64,000 nt of DNA from Herbaspirillum sp. meg3 (GCF_002257565.1 NZ_CP022736.1:620001-684000), one strand, 5' to 3'; counted from the stretch's first letter, positions 1 to 8,859 are shown. Program-made: numbers and translations. The notes: generated by a model from the sequence alone, not told the origin.

Positions 1-303
1 ACGATAGCTCTTGCCGTCGGGATAGAACCCATATTGCAGGACTGCCGCCTGCATGGCCGGGATTTTCTGGGGATCGATTTCCAGCGCGATGGCGGGGGCT
101 TGTTCGAGCGCCTGCATCACCTGAGCGTCGAGCGGGTAGAAATTATCGGCGCCGACATGGATGGTGCCGAACAGATACAGCGTGTGTTGCGCATTCTGGA
201 TTTTGAACAAGGCGCCGTGCTGTCCGGTATCGGCTGCTTTCGCCACCGGCAGATAAAGGCAGAGCAGCCAGGTGAATGTCACTATAATCAGGCGTCGCAC
301 CAT
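1..303 (-). CDS. TraB/GumN family protein, N-terminal part (truncated by window edge)
   Basis: The reverse strand reads from an ATG at 303 through 101 codons to the window edge with no stop. The start has a charged MVRRL followed by a hydrophobic segment and VAKAADT, which fits a Sec signal peptide. Next come LFKIQ, YLFGTIHVG and FYPLDAQVMQAL, typical of the N-terminal half of the TraB/GumN family (DUF, TIKI-like fold), in which the GTIHVG histidine is a conserved putative metal ligand. It is therefore probably an exported hydrolase-like protein of unknown substrate. The gene diverges from the HAD phosphatase gene and the two starts nearly abut, so they share a very short promoter region. Confidence 0.8.
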   Translation of the reverse strand, partial: MVRRLIIVTFTWLLCLYLPVAKAADTGQHGALFKIQNAQHTLYLFGTIHVGADNFYPLDAQVMQALEQAPAIALEIDPQKIPAMQAAVLQYGFYPDGKSYR

Positions 304-335
304 TGTGTTTCCCTTACTTGATCCAGTTTTTCATC

Positions 336-1067
336 GTGCCGAATACTACACCGCTCTGGCTTTTTGATCTCGACAACACGCTTCACAACGCTTCCCACGC
401 AATTTTTCCGGCGATCAATGCCAACATGAATGTGTTCATGGAGCGCGTGTTGAAGGAGCAGGGCTTGCCGTCCGATCAGGATGCGGTCAATGCGTTGCGC
501 CAGCGTTATTGGCGCTTGTATGGCGCGACTTTACTCGGCATGGTGCAGCATCATCAGGTGTTGCCGGATGATTTCCTGCGCGAGGCGCATCACTTCGACA
601 ATCTGTTTGACATGATCCGTGCCGAACGCGGCCTGTTAAATATGCTCAAGCGTCTTCCGGGGCGGAAGATTCTGCTGACGAATGCGCCTTTGCGCTATTC
701 CCGCGACGTAGTGCGTCACCTTGGCTTGCACCGGCATTTTGATCAGCATATTTCCATCGAATCGATGCGTGTGCATCGGCAGCTGAAACCCAAGCCTTCA
801 CGTCAGATGTTGCGCAAACTGTTGGCGCGCGAGCGCGTCGCGGCGCATCGGTGCGTGCTGGTGGAGGATACGCCGGCTAACCTGAAGTCGGCCAAGGAGC
901 TAGGTTTGCGCACAGCATGGGTGACGCAGTATCTGACGGGGAACCCACATATTGCGTCTGCGGGTGTACGCCGCATGTTGACCATGCATCCATCTTATGT
1001 CGATGTGAAAGTGCGTTCAGTGCGGCAACTGACCGGTCATTTGCGCCGTCTTGTCCTGCGCGCTTAA
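336..1067 (+). CDS. HAD-family pyrimidine 5'-nucleotidase-like phosphatase
   Basis: This is a HAD hydrolase of the SDT1/YjjG-like pyrimidine 5'-nucleotidase group. Motif I is LWLFDLDNTLH (both aspartates present), motif II is ILLTNAP, and motif III/IV is KPKPS followed by CVLVEDTPANLKSAKELG. The expected role is cytosolic dephosphorylation of nucleoside monophosphates or FMN-like substrates. The GTG at 336 was chosen because homology begins only a few residues later; TTG codons at 303 and 318 are in-frame alternatives, and none has a clear ribosome binding site. E. coli has a HAD gene (yigB) beside xerC, so the neighbourhood fits, although here the gene faces the opposite way. Confidence 0.8.
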   Translation: MPNTTPLWLFDLDNTLHNASHAIFPAINANMNVFMERVLKEQGLPSDQDAVNALRQRYWRLYGATLLGMVQHHQVLPDDFLREAHHFDNLFDMIRAERGLLNMLKRLPGRKILLTNAPLRYSRDVVRHLGLHRHFDQHISIESMRVHRQLKPKPSRQMLRKLLARERVAAHRCVLVEDTPANLKSAKELGLRTAWVTQYLTGNPHIASAGVRRMLTMHPSYVDVKVRSVRQLTGHLRRLVLRA

Positions 1068-1102
1068 TTGAGGACGTACCAGCCGACGCACCAGCCTTTA
1101 GC

Positions 1103-1678
1103 TTAATCGGCGCAGTCGGCGCACCAGCCTTTGATGGTCAATTCGATTTCATGGCTTTGAAAGCCTTTGCCCAAGGATTTTTGCAGAGCCGTCTGGAGTT
1201 GGGCTGCGGTCGTCTGGTGCTTGCCCGATGAGGGTAGGACGCTTTCGAGAAAGCCGGCTTCTCCGCTGCCGTCGAGGCAGAAAACCCGTGCGCAACGCGT
1301 GCATTTGAAGTGACCGTGCTGATGTTGCGGATGGCCGTGTGCGTGCTGATGGCCGCCATGGTCGTGATGCTCTGCGCCGGCGCCGGCATTGTAGCGGAAG
1401 ATGCGATCATCGCTGGCGATCTTGTGCGCCAGCCCGGCTTCGGTGAGGCAATCCAGCGCACGATACAGCGTGACGCGATCCATGTCGACCAACTGATCCT
1501 GAATATCCTGATGCGACACGGCACTGCGTGCGCTGAGCAGTGCGGCCATGACGCTGACGCGCGCCTGCGTCACGCGTACGGAAGCATCGCGCAATTGCAA
1601 TTCTGCCAATGCCTGAGCTTTGGCCGGTTCCTGGGCAAGAGCAGTGGGCATGGCGGTGTCGGCTGGTTTGGATTTCAT
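1103..1678 (-). CDS. Fur-family transcriptional regulator with histidine-rich insert
   Basis: This is a Fur superfamily metalloregulator. An N-terminal winged helix (VRVTQARVSVMAALLSA ... VTLYRALDCLTEAGL) is followed by a dimerisation and metal domain with CTRC and CADC cysteine pairs, which suit a structural zinc. Between the domains lies a stretch very rich in histidine (HHDHGGHQHAHGHPQHQHGH), far longer than in ordinary Fur proteins. Zinc sensing (Zur-like) is plausible but not proven. The ATG at 1678 was chosen; the frame stays open upstream to 1735. The gene is convergent with the HAD gene and lies downstream of xerC on the same strand. Confidence 0.82.
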   Translation of the reverse strand: MKSKPADTAMPTALAQEPAKAQALAELQLRDASVRVTQARVSVMAALLSARSAVSHQDIQDQLVDMDRVTLYRALDCLTEAGLAHKIASDDRIFRYNAGAGAEHHDHGGHQHAHGHPQHQHGHFKCTRCARVFCLDGSGEAGFLESVLPSSGKHQTTAAQLQTALQKSLGKGFQSHEIELTIKGWCADCAD

Positions 1679-1818
1679 GGGGCTTCTGCAGGGTTCCGGC
1701 TTTGAAGTAAAAGCCTCTGACGAATTATGCCGCAATTCACGACGGCGGGCGTCCTACGCATGTATTTCAGTCCAGGCCGGCATCTGCCGGCAGGTGTGTT
1801 TGTCAGACGGCGGCCCGA

Positions 1819-2799
1819 TTATTTCGGCGCAACTTTCTTCGCGCGTGGATGGGCTGCATCGTAGACTTGCGCCAGGCGCTGGAAATCGAGCGAGGTATAG
1901 ACTTGTGTTGCGGTGATAGAGGCATGGCCGAGCATTTCCTGGACAGCGCGCAGATCGCCGGAGCCTTGCAGGACATGCGAGGCGAAGGAGTGGCGCAGAA
2001 CGTGAGGATGTACGTTGGTCGCCATGCCAAGGGCTTGGCCGTGTGCCTTGATGCGCAGTTGCATCACGCGCACCGACATGCGGGTGCCGCGTTCACTCAG
2101 AAAAAGCGCGTGCCGGTCGGTGTTGGCATGTTTCGCCAGAATGTCAGCGCGTGCTGTGAGCCAGTTTTTCAACGCTTGCATTGCGGGCTGTCCTACTGGC
2201 ACGCTACGCATCTTGTTGCCCTTACCGGTAACGGTGACTTCGCAGCTATCCATATCGACCCATCCCGCCGACGTGTATCCGGCTTCGTGATGGTATTGCA
2301 CGTCCAGACCGACCAGCTCGGACACACGCAGGCCGCTTGAATACAGCATTTCAAACATGGCAAGGTTGCACAGCTGGGCCGGTGCGTCAGCATCTTTGAG
2401 CGGATTGTGTTGAGACACCAACTGCACCGCGTCGTCAGCGGCCAGTGCCTTGGGCAAAGGTTTGGCTCTTTTGGGGGCCTTGATGCCGTCGACGGGATTG
2501 GATTTCAGTCCGCCCAGCTCCGACAACCAATCGTAGAAGCCACGCCACGCCGACAACTTGCGGGCAATGGAGCGCGCATTGAGGCCGCTACCGTGTAATT
2601 GCGCCGCAAACTTGCGGATTTGGAAGTGAGAGACCGCCTCGAGTACTGCACCGGATGCTTGCGCCAACGTGCTTAATTCGGCCAGATCGCGCGCATAGCT
2701 GGTGATGGTGTGCGGCGACAGCATGCGCTGGTTTTGCAGGCTGTCGAGGTAGCGTTCGATGTGACGATCAGCAGCGACTGGGGTAGGTTCTGTGCTCAC
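1819..2799 (-). CDS. xerC: Tyrosine recombinase XerC
   Basis: This site-specific recombinase acts with XerD at dif to resolve chromosome dimers. It has the SAM-like N-terminal domain (RHIERYLDSL ... LSPHTITSYARDL) and the catalytic residues of the family: Arg in SSGLRVSEL, Lys in VTGKGNKMRSVPVG, HVLRHSFASH, LGHASITATQ and the nucleophile Tyr in QVYTSLDF. The open frame extends 105 codons further upstream, but homology and the usual length of about 300-330 residues point to the GTG at 2799, giving 326 residues. The DUF484 gene ends upstream of this GTG by 26 nt, the same pairing as yigA-xerC in E. coli, so the two are likely co-transcribed. Confidence 0.92.
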   Translation of the reverse strand: MSTEPTPVAADRHIERYLDSLQNQRMLSPHTITSYARDLAELSTLAQASGAVLEAVSHFQIRKFAAQLHGSGLNARSIARKLSAWRGFYDWLSELGGLKSNPVDGIKAPKRAKPLPKALAADDAVQLVSQHNPLKDADAPAQLCNLAMFEMLYSSGLRVSELVGLDVQYHHEAGYTSAGWVDMDSCEVTVTGKGNKMRSVPVGQPAMQALKNWLTARADILAKHANTDRHALFLSERGTRMSVRVMQLRIKAHGQALGMATNVHPHVLRHSFASHVLQGSGDLRAVQEMLGHASITATQVYTSLDFQRLAQVYDAAHPRAKKVAPK

Positions 2800-2825
2800 A
2801 CAAGTGTGTTGAGAAAAGGGATGGT

Positions 2826-3497
2826 TCAGTGTAGCAGGCAGGCCAGCGCGGCGCTGGCTGTTTCGCCAATGCGGGTCAGAAAATCCGTGCCCATTTCTGC
2901 CGTAAAGCGGCTCGGGTCGGGCGAGCCCAGCACCAACAAGCCAAATGCTTCGGGCGCGGCGCCGATACGCAGGGGTAACATGGAGATAGATTTGACCGAC
3001 GACGGATCTTCGAGCCAGCCGGCAGCTTCGAATTCGTTGTTCGGGCCGCAGAACGGCGTCGTCAGCCCATTGGCGAAAATACGCGCATCTTCCGATACCG
3101 TCGCGGTGAACCAATTTCCATCGTATTTTTCAGCGACGTTCCAGAGGCGCAGTGTGACTTGAGGCACGTTGAAGATGGCTTGCAAATTACCAGACAAGGT
3201 CTGGGGCAGGTCGCTGTCATTACGGGCCAGCAGTAAGGAGCGTGTCCAAGATTGAAACTTGCTGGTGATCTCGTCGTTCTCTTGCGCGATGCGCATCAGG
3301 TCTGCCATGTGCAGCTCTTGAACTTTGATCTTTTCACGCAGAATTTCCATCTGGCGCTCTTGCAGCGAAATCGCGCGTCCCAGCAGCGGACTGGTGAGCC
3401 GGATTCGGCCAAGCAGCTCTGCATGCTCCTCGAAGAAGTGCGGATGGTCGAGCAAATAGTCGGCGATCGAATCGGAGTCCAGAGGAGTCATGTGCAT
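2826..3497 (-). CDS. DUF484 (YigA-like) protein
   Basis: This 223-residue protein belongs to the DUF484/YigA family. It begins with the helical SIADYLLDHPHFFEEHAELL module, has a short coiled-coil stretch (LQERQMEILREKIKVQELHMADL), and then a GAF-like domain (VTLRLWNVAEKY ... FCGPNNEFEAAGW ... SISMLPLRIG ... GLLVLGSPDPSRF). Its biochemical role is unknown; it is often encoded with dapF and xerC. Here it still precedes xerC, but dapF has been separated from it by the porin and Sel1 genes. The ATG at 3497 was taken, with a second ATG two codons later. Confidence 0.85.
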   Translation of the reverse strand: MHMTPLDSDSIADYLLDHPHFFEEHAELLGRIRLTSPLLGRAISLQERQMEILREKIKVQELHMADLMRIAQENDEITSKFQSWTRSLLLARNDSDLPQTLSGNLQAIFNVPQVTLRLWNVAEKYDGNWFTATVSEDARIFANGLTTPFCGPNNEFEAAGWLEDPSSVKSISMLPLRIGAAPEAFGLLVLGSPDPSRFTAEMGTDFLTRIGETASAALACLLH

Positions 3498-3640
3498 GCT
3501 TGTTGGGTTGAGTATTTTTTTGCGGCATCGGGCTCCAGACGCAGCCGGGCTTGCATATCCGCAATATCGCGAGATTATCTACGCTATCGCTGGTGCTGAC
3601 AACTTTTTAATCAGGTCGCGACGATCTGGCGCTTACCAAT

Positions 3641-3675
3641 AAAAACGGGCTTACATGATTTCTCATGTAAGCCCG
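3641..3675 (-). terminator. Rho-independent terminator of the porin gene
   Basis: A perfect 13-bp stem (3646-3658 with 3663-3675) closes a 4-nt loop. On the minus strand it is followed directly by five T residues. It lies about 60 nt past the porin stop codon. Confidence 0.88.
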
Positions 3676-3697
3676 AATTGTTCAATCAAGTTCTGAT

Positions 3698-3717
3698 TCT
3701 GACGTTTGCACGTCAGA
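3698..3717 (-). terminator. Short hairpin between porin stop and its terminator
   Basis: TCTGACGT at 3698-3705 pairs perfectly with ACGTCAGA at 3710-3717 around a TTGC loop. It has no T tract, so it is more likely a 3'-UTR stabilising structure for the porin mRNA than a terminator itself. Confidence 0.5.
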
Positions 3718-3733
3718 GGTTCAGAGACTTAAA

Positions 3734-5008
3734 TTAGAACTTGTGACGGATACCAACAGTAACTGCTGTTTGGCTAGCGTCGTTACCAGTTGTGTCACCA
3801 ACCACGCCTGGGTTCTTCATGTCTTTAGCACGCAGGTTCGACACGAATGCGTACAGGTCAGTACGCTTCGACAGCCAGTAGTCTGTACCCAGGTTGTACT
3901 GAGTCAGCTTGCCCTTACCGTTCAGACCGTCGAAGCTAGCTGTTGTGTATTCCACAGCAGCCAACAGCTTCAGGGATGGAGTCAGCGAGTAAGCTGTACC
4001 CAGTTCCCACATGTCAGCCTTGTTCGACAGGCCCAGAGTTGCTGCTGTAGTGCGGTTTGCAGTTGACAGTGGGTTTGCAACTTGAGTTGCTGCAGGACCA
4101 GTTGCCAACAGACGACCAACGTTTGCGCTTGTGTTCAGATCTTGCTTGACGCGCGACCAGTTACCGTACACGCGTGCGGGGCCAAACTGGTAGCTAGCAA
4201 CCAGGTTGAACACCTTAGCTGCTGTGCTGCCTGCGTTTGCAGCGTTCAGTGCAGTTGCGTTGGCGTATTGAGTCAGCGTGTTTGTCGAAGCGGAAGCTGC
4301 TGGAGCAACGCCTTGGATCAACGAAGTGTCGCTAGCTGTAGCGCCTTGCTTCGATTGATAGTAGTTGGCGCCCAGACCCAGAGGACCGTTGTCGTACTTC
4401 ACGCCGAAGCCGAAGGATTGACCAGCCGAAGTCTTGCCAGCTGTTTCGCCGAAACCGTACATCAGGTTACCAGTGAAGCCACCCAGGTTATTGGTGGTGT
4501 AGCTGACCGAGTTGTTGGTACGAACACCTTGCAGACGGTTCAAGTTCGAACCGGAGTTTTGGATAACGCCACCGAAATCGTTCACAGCTGTGTAGGCGCT
4601 GATTGTGTCAGCCCAGTCAGTTTGACGACCCAGCAAGACGGAACCGAAGCCGCCGGCCAGACCAACAACCGACTTACGACGGAACAGGTTCGAACCAGTA
4701 ACGGAATCGGAACCTTGCAGGCCGCCGTTGTCGTTGGTGAAGCCAGTTTCCAGTTGGAACACTGCATTCAGACCACCGCCCAGATCTTCAACGCCCTTGA
4801 AACCGATACGGGAGCCTTGGATTGTGCCGGAGTTCACTGCAAACTTGCTGCCAGTGTTGATGTTGGCAGAGGTGCTGCTTGGAGTTGCAGCCTTGCTTGT
4901 GTAAGTAACGCCGGTATCAACGATACCGTAGATAGTGACGGAGCTTTGTGCTTGTGCAGCACCTGCAAACGCGCCGAGAACGGCCAGTGCAAGCAGAGAT
5001 TTTTTCAT
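3734..5008 (-). CDS. Gram-negative general porin (OmpC/Omp32 type)
   Basis: This 424-residue outer-membrane trimeric porin should form a 16-stranded beta barrel for passive diffusion of small solutes. A Sec signal peptide ends at AQAQ, the mature chain opens with SSVTIYGIVDTGVTY, loop 3 contains the family sequence LFRRKSVVGLAGGFGSVLLGRQTD, and the chain ends in IRHKF with the terminal Phe needed for BAM insertion. An AGAAGGA ribosome binding site sits 6-7 nt before the ATG. Codon use is strongly restricted compared with neighbours (for instance repeated GCT, GTT and AAC choices), as expected for a very highly expressed gene. It is larger than the usual 350-380 residues because of Ala/Thr/Ser-rich loops. 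Confidence 0.93.
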   Translation of the reverse strand: MKKSLLALAVLGAFAGAAQAQSSVTIYGIVDTGVTYTSKAATPSSTSANINTGSKFAVNSGTIQGSRIGFKGVEDLGGGLNAVFQLETGFTNDNGGLQGSDSVTGSNLFRRKSVVGLAGGFGSVLLGRQTDWADTISAYTAVNDFGGVIQNSGSNLNRLQGVRTNNSVSYTTNNLGGFTGNLMYGFGETAGKTSAGQSFGFGVKYDNGPLGLGANYYQSKQGATASDTSLIQGVAPAASASTNTLTQYANATALNAANAGSTAAKVFNLVASYQFGPARVYGNWSRVKQDLNTSANVGRLLATGPAATQVANPLSTANRTTAATLGLSNKADMWELGTAYSLTPSLKLLAAVEYTTASFDGLNGKGKLTQYNLGTDYWLSKRTDLYAFVSNLRAKDMKNPGVVGDTTGNDASQTAVTVGIRHKF

Positions 5009-5378
5009 TTGACATCCTTCTATAAAAATAGTCTTGAGGATCCGTACATCTAGTCGGATGGTGAGACATTAAGGGTTCTCATTAACCATGACCTTAGATT
5101 GGTCGTTTGGCGGACGAAGTTTTGGTTGAAATTCCGAAACTCCTACACGAGTGTTGTTTTTTTCTAACGCTTTAAACCTGAATCTCTCTGTGAGGGACTT
5201 TTTTGAGGTGCACCGATGTCAGATCATTACGAAATTGTTCTGGTAGCAACTAAATGTCGATTAAAGACTTGATTTGTTGTTTTAAAGCTCCAAATTGACC
5301 TATTGAGAGATGGATTAAAAAAATATAGTGATTTATGGGAGATAATTTTTTCCTTCGAAAGTGGGCTTGGATTGATTT
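5009..5378. other. AT-rich divergent intergenic region between porin and Sel1 gene
   Basis: This 370-nt stretch has markedly lower GC than its flanks and carries no convincing gene. It must hold the promoters of the porin (leftward) and the Sel1-repeat gene (rightward). I see T-rich runs near 5155-5165 and 5198-5205 but no -35/-10 pair good enough to place. Confidence 0.5.
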
Positions 5379-6977
5379 ATGGCGAGTCGGGAAGATTTGG
5401 CAATTATTCGGGCGGCGCGGGCCGGACAGGCTGAGGCGCAGTTGGCCTTGGGGCGACGCTATCTGTTTGGCGGTAATGGTTTGCCGCAAAGTTTTGCAAC
5501 GGCACTGCATTGGCTGGATCGTGCGGCGCGTCAGGGTACGCCTGATGCCTGGTCTTTGATTGGTGAGCATATTCCCTATGACGTGGTGGCCCAGGCGCCG
5601 AAGCCGCTTGATTACGTGCTTTGGTATGAGCGTGCTTTTGATGCAGGCCTGAAGACGGCCGGCTTGGCGTTTGCACGCCTAGTGCTGTCGCATAAAGCGC
5701 AGGCCGAGGCGCAAGCCATGATGGGCAAAGCAGTTAAGGTGCTGGAAGCGGAGGCTCATGCCGGTACCGCGGAAGCGCAATGGTTGCTGGCACAGCAACA
5801 AGCGGGCGAGCAGATTGCCGGTGGCGTGGCGCAGGTAGTTGCCGGCGAGAGTCCGCAACAGGCAAGCGATACAGCTGCCCAATGGGCGCAAAAAGCCGCA
5901 GACGCCGGCGTAGGCCCCGCACAATTGTCTTTGGCCGACGCCGCATGGCTTCGTCATGATCGAAAAGACTTCATTCGGCGGGCGTTGCCGCTGGGCCGTT
6001 CACTGTTGGGGCAATTCCGTGCCGATCTGCCGCAATTGAATGCACCATCGGAGGCGCTCGCACGGCACCTTGGCGAGGGTAATATCGTTTTGCTGTCTCG
6101 TTTGGCACAGGTGTTGCCGGAAATTGAAGATTTGGGTGTCGATGAAGCGCAGCAACTTCTGGAGCTGGGTGCTTATGCTGACGACAAGGCGGCGCAGTTG
6201 TCGCTGGGCTTGTTCTTCGCGCGTATGCAGGAAGATGGCAGCCGCGCGTTTCCCGGTTTCGGTTCTGCTAATTACAAGAAGGCGATACGCTGGCTTACCC
6301 AGGCTGGTGAGCGAGGTTTGGCTCCGGCATGGTTTGCCTTGTCGCGGATTTTTCTGAAGCCCGAGTTTTCTCAGCGCAACCTGGCTGATGCGCAGCACTA
6401 TCTGGAGCGTGCTGCCGAAATGGGGCATGCCCTTGCGCAACTGGAATGCGGTGGCAGTGCCTGGCGCAATCGCCGCGACGATCCGGCCAATGATGTGCGC
6501 GCTGTGTATTGGCTGCAGAAGGCGGCGGTTCAGAACAACACGGACGCTCGTGATCTGCTTGATAAAATCGCCGATCGTCCTGCGCCGGCTGACTGGGCGG
6601 TCGAGGCCCGGGGTCATATGACACGCGAGTTCTTGAGCGCCTATCCTTTCCTTGCAGCGCGGCTGGAGTTGGCGATTCTGTTTGGCCTGACACGGGCGGA
6701 GGCTTTGCTGATTGATTTGAAGCAGGCCGATTGCGGTCATTGTCTGGTGGTCGATATCCGTGAGTACTACGCACGCAGCAAGCGGCGCCTCATATTAATA
6801 GAGACCGGTGACGAGCGGCAGGTGCTTAACCGCATCGGGCGTTTGTTTGAAGATGTCGATTGCAGCCTGAGCGGCCCGGAGGGAAATTATCGCCAGCGCA
6901 TGTATCGGCTCAAGACCGCGTTGCCCCAAGTCGCAGATGAACGAGAAGAAGAAGGCGATTTGGCCGAGGAATCTTAA
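5379..6977 (+). CDS. Sel1-type TPR repeat protein
   Basis: This 532-residue alpha-solenoid protein is made of Sel1-like repeats. Units with the A-x-A-x-x-x-L-G-x-x-Y/F and A-x-x-W-L-x-x-A-A pattern recur from about residue 10 to 385, for example AQLALGRRYLFGGNGLPQ, ALHWLDRAARQG, AIRWLTQAGERG and YLERAAEMGHALAQLECG. The last 150 residues lack repeats and include YPFLAARLELAILFGLTRAEALLIDLKQADCGHCLVVDIRE, which I do not recognise. No signal peptide is visible, so it is probably cytoplasmic, with a protein-interaction role. The start ATG follows GGATTGATTT with only a weak ribosome binding site. It is transcribed alone and ends at a strong terminator. Confidence 0.8.
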   Translation: MASREDLAIIRAARAGQAEAQLALGRRYLFGGNGLPQSFATALHWLDRAARQGTPDAWSLIGEHIPYDVVAQAPKPLDYVLWYERAFDAGLKTAGLAFARLVLSHKAQAEAQAMMGKAVKVLEAEAHAGTAEAQWLLAQQQAGEQIAGGVAQVVAGESPQQASDTAAQWAQKAADAGVGPAQLSLADAAWLRHDRKDFIRRALPLGRSLLGQFRADLPQLNAPSEALARHLGEGNIVLLSRLAQVLPEIEDLGVDEAQQLLELGAYADDKAAQLSLGLFFARMQEDGSRAFPGFGSANYKKAIRWLTQAGERGLAPAWFALSRIFLKPEFSQRNLADAQHYLERAAEMGHALAQLECGGSAWRNRRDDPANDVRAVYWLQKAAVQNNTDARDLLDKIADRPAPADWAVEARGHMTREFLSAYPFLAARLELAILFGLTRAEALLIDLKQADCGHCLVVDIREYYARSKRRLILIETGDERQVLNRIGRLFEDVDCSLSGPEGNYRQRMYRLKTALPQVADEREEEGDLAEES

Positions 6978-7003
6978 GCCCTCTAATATATAAGAGCAGG
7001 TAA

Positions 7004-7040
7004 ACAAAAAAGAGATGGTAGCTTGCCATCTCTTTTTTGT
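7004..7040. terminator. Bidirectional rho-independent terminator
   Basis: A perfect 15-bp stem (7004-7018 with 7026-7040) surrounds a 7-nt loop. The stem ends in A6/T6 runs, so it can stop transcription from both the Sel1 gene and the convergent dapF transcript. Confidence 0.88.
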
Positions 7041-7098
7041 TGGAACGTATTATTCAACAGCTGTAGTCAGTCAGACGTTGCTTCCAAGATTTCTCTTC

Positions 7099-7950
7099 TC
7101 AGATGTCGATCTCGCCTTCAAATACTGATACTGCGGGGCCTGTCATCATCACTGGCATGCCTGATCCGGCCCAGTTGATCACCAGTTCACCGCCATGCGT
7201 CTGTACGGCAACAGGCGCATCCAGCAGCCCGCGTCGGATGCCCGCGACCACTGCCGCGCAGGCGCCGGTGCCGCAAGCCAGGGTTTCGCCTGCGCCGCGC
7301 TCAAAAACGCGCAAATTGACGTTGTGGCGATCCACGACTTGCATGAAGCCGGCATTGACGCGCTTTGGAAAACGCTGATGATGTTCGATTACCGGGCCGT
7401 CGCGCAGAACCGGTGCTGCTTCGGTATCCGTCACAATCTGAACCGCATGCGGGTTGCCCATCGACACGACGGAAATCCATGTCGTGTTGCCATTTACCTC
7501 TAACGGCCAAAGCGTATCATCGCCCTCAGTCTTGCTTGTGAGGCCAGTGGCATCGAACGGTACTTGCTCCGGCACCAATATCGGCGCCCCCATGTCGACA
7601 GTCACACGGCCATCATCTTCCAGTGTCGGCTCAATCACGCCGGACATGGTTTCCACACGGATAGCCCGCTTGGTGGTCAACCCTTTGTCACTGACGAAGC
7701 GTGCAAAGGCACGCGCACCGTTGCCGCATTGTTCGACTTCGCCGCCATCGGCGTTGTAAATCCGATAGCGAAAATCAATCCCTGGAGATTGCGTTTTTTC
7801 TACCACCAGCATTTGATCCGCGCCGATGCCAAAACGGCGATCCGCGATGAACTTCCATTGTTCCGGTGTCAGATCAATGTTCTGGTGGATGGCGTCGACG
7901 ACAACAAAATCGTTGCCCGCGCCGTGCATTTTGGTGAATTTGATTTTCAT
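7099..7950 (-). CDS. dapF: Diaminopimelate epimerase
   Basis: DapF interconverts LL- and meso-diaminopimelate in the lysine and peptidoglycan precursor pathway, in the cytosol, without cofactor. Both active-site cysteines are present: Cys75 in VEQCGNGARAFARF and Cys226 in GETLACGTGACA. The N-terminal KMHGAGNDFVVVD and SMGNPHAV motifs also match the family, and 283 residues is the normal length. It lies 27 nt downstream of the second acyltransferase gene, so it probably belongs to that transcript. Its usual partners DUF484 and xerC are about 3.6 kb further on, beyond an intervening porin/Sel1 segment. Confidence 0.97.
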   Translation of the reverse strand: MKIKFTKMHGAGNDFVVVDAIHQNIDLTPEQWKFIADRRFGIGADQMLVVEKTQSPGIDFRYRIYNADGGEVEQCGNGARAFARFVSDKGLTTKRAIRVETMSGVIEPTLEDDGRVTVDMGAPILVPEQVPFDATGLTSKTEGDDTLWPLEVNGNTTWISVVSMGNPHAVQIVTDTEAAPVLRDGPVIEHHQRFPKRVNAGFMQVVDRHNVNLRVFERGAGETLACGTGACAAVVAGIRRGLLDAPVAVQTHGGELVINWAGSGMPVMMTGPAVSVFEGEIDI

Positions 7951-7977
7951 GACGCTAATTATAGATGCTGGATGCGC

Positions 7978-8859
7978 TTAGCCATCTTGGCCGTATACAT
8001 TAGTTAGGCCTTCGGGCTGAGTTTTAAAGCGCTTATGCGCCCAAAAATATTCTGCCGGCGCTTCCAGTACGCGCTGCTCGATGAAGGCGTTCATTTTTCG
8101 CGTAGCTTCCACGATGTCCTCACCCGGGTAGTTCTCCCAGGCTGGGTAGAAGGTGGTTTTCCAGCCTTTGTAATTTGGCAGGAAGGTCGTAATCATCGGT
8201 ATGACATTGGCATGAGTCGCGGCGGCAATACGTGCGGTAGCCGTCAGCGTCGCAGCCGGCCTGCCGAAGAAGGGCACAAACTCGGCGTCGCGCAGGCCGA
8301 AGTCCATATCCGGCAGCATGATAAAAGGCAAGCCGTCGCGCATGGCGCGGATGATCGGTTTGACGCCTTTCTCGCGGGACAGCAACGTCACCGGGCGAAA
8401 GCGCGAACGGCCTTGCAACAACGCCTGGTCAACGATTTTGTTTTGTTGTTTTGCATAAATAGTGCAGATGGACAAGTCCGAATTCAGCACCAGCGCGATG
8501 CCGGGAATCTCAAGACAGACAAAATGCGGGCACAGCAAAATGGTGGGACCGGATTTAATGACGTCGACGGGTACGCCGGAGTCGATCTTGATCAGTCGTT
8601 TCAGGCGTTTTTCGGACGCCCACCACAGAATTCCGCGTTCCAGCGCGCTTCGGGCGTAGGCTTGAAAATGCTGTTTTGCAATCGTCTCGCGCTCAGCCTC
8701 GGTCTTTTCAGGAAAGCACAGGCGCAGATTCGTCAGCGTGATGTGACGGCGCGGCTTCATGATGATGAACAACAAAGAGCCAAGACCCTCGCCCAGACGG
8801 CCAAGGATCGGCAGCGGCAGCCAGTGCAGCAGCCACATCAGTGCAATCAGCGCCCTCAT
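7978..8859 (-). CDS. Lysophospholipid acyltransferase of lipid A biosynthesis (LpxL/HtrB family)
   Basis: This 293-residue inner-membrane enzyme adds a secondary acyl chain to lipid A. An N-terminal hydrophobic segment (LIALMWLLHWLPLPILGRLGEGLGSLLF) anchors it, and the HX4E catalytic motif is HFVCLE. FIMLPDMDFGLRDAEFVPFFG is the family's substrate-binding block. Its start overlaps the stop of the upstream paralogue by 4 nt (ATGA), which indicates translational coupling. Which of the two paralogues adds which chain cannot be told from sequence. Confidence 0.9.
   Translation of the reverse strand: MRALIALMWLLHWLPLPILGRLGEGLGSLLFIIMKPRRHITLTNLRLCFPEKTEAERETIAKQHFQAYARSALERGILWWASEKRLKRLIKIDSGVPVDVIKSGPTILLCPHFVCLEIPGIALVLNSDLSICTIYAKQQNKIVDQALLQGRSRFRPVTLLSREKGVKPIIRAMRDGLPFIMLPDMDFGLRDAEFVPFFGRPAATLTATARIAAATHANVIPMITTFLPNYKGWKTTFYPAWENYPGEDIVEATRKMNAFIEQRVLEAPAEYFWAHKRFKTQPEGLTNVYGQDG

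Noticed and set aside
1819..2799. Tyrosine recombinase as a sign of a mobile element
   Set aside because: It is the housekeeping XerC beside a DUF484 gene; no att-like repeats, tRNA end or phage genes are nearby.
4082..5053. Open frame of 323 codons opposite the porin
   Set aside because: It is produced by the restricted codon choice of the highly expressed porin gene.
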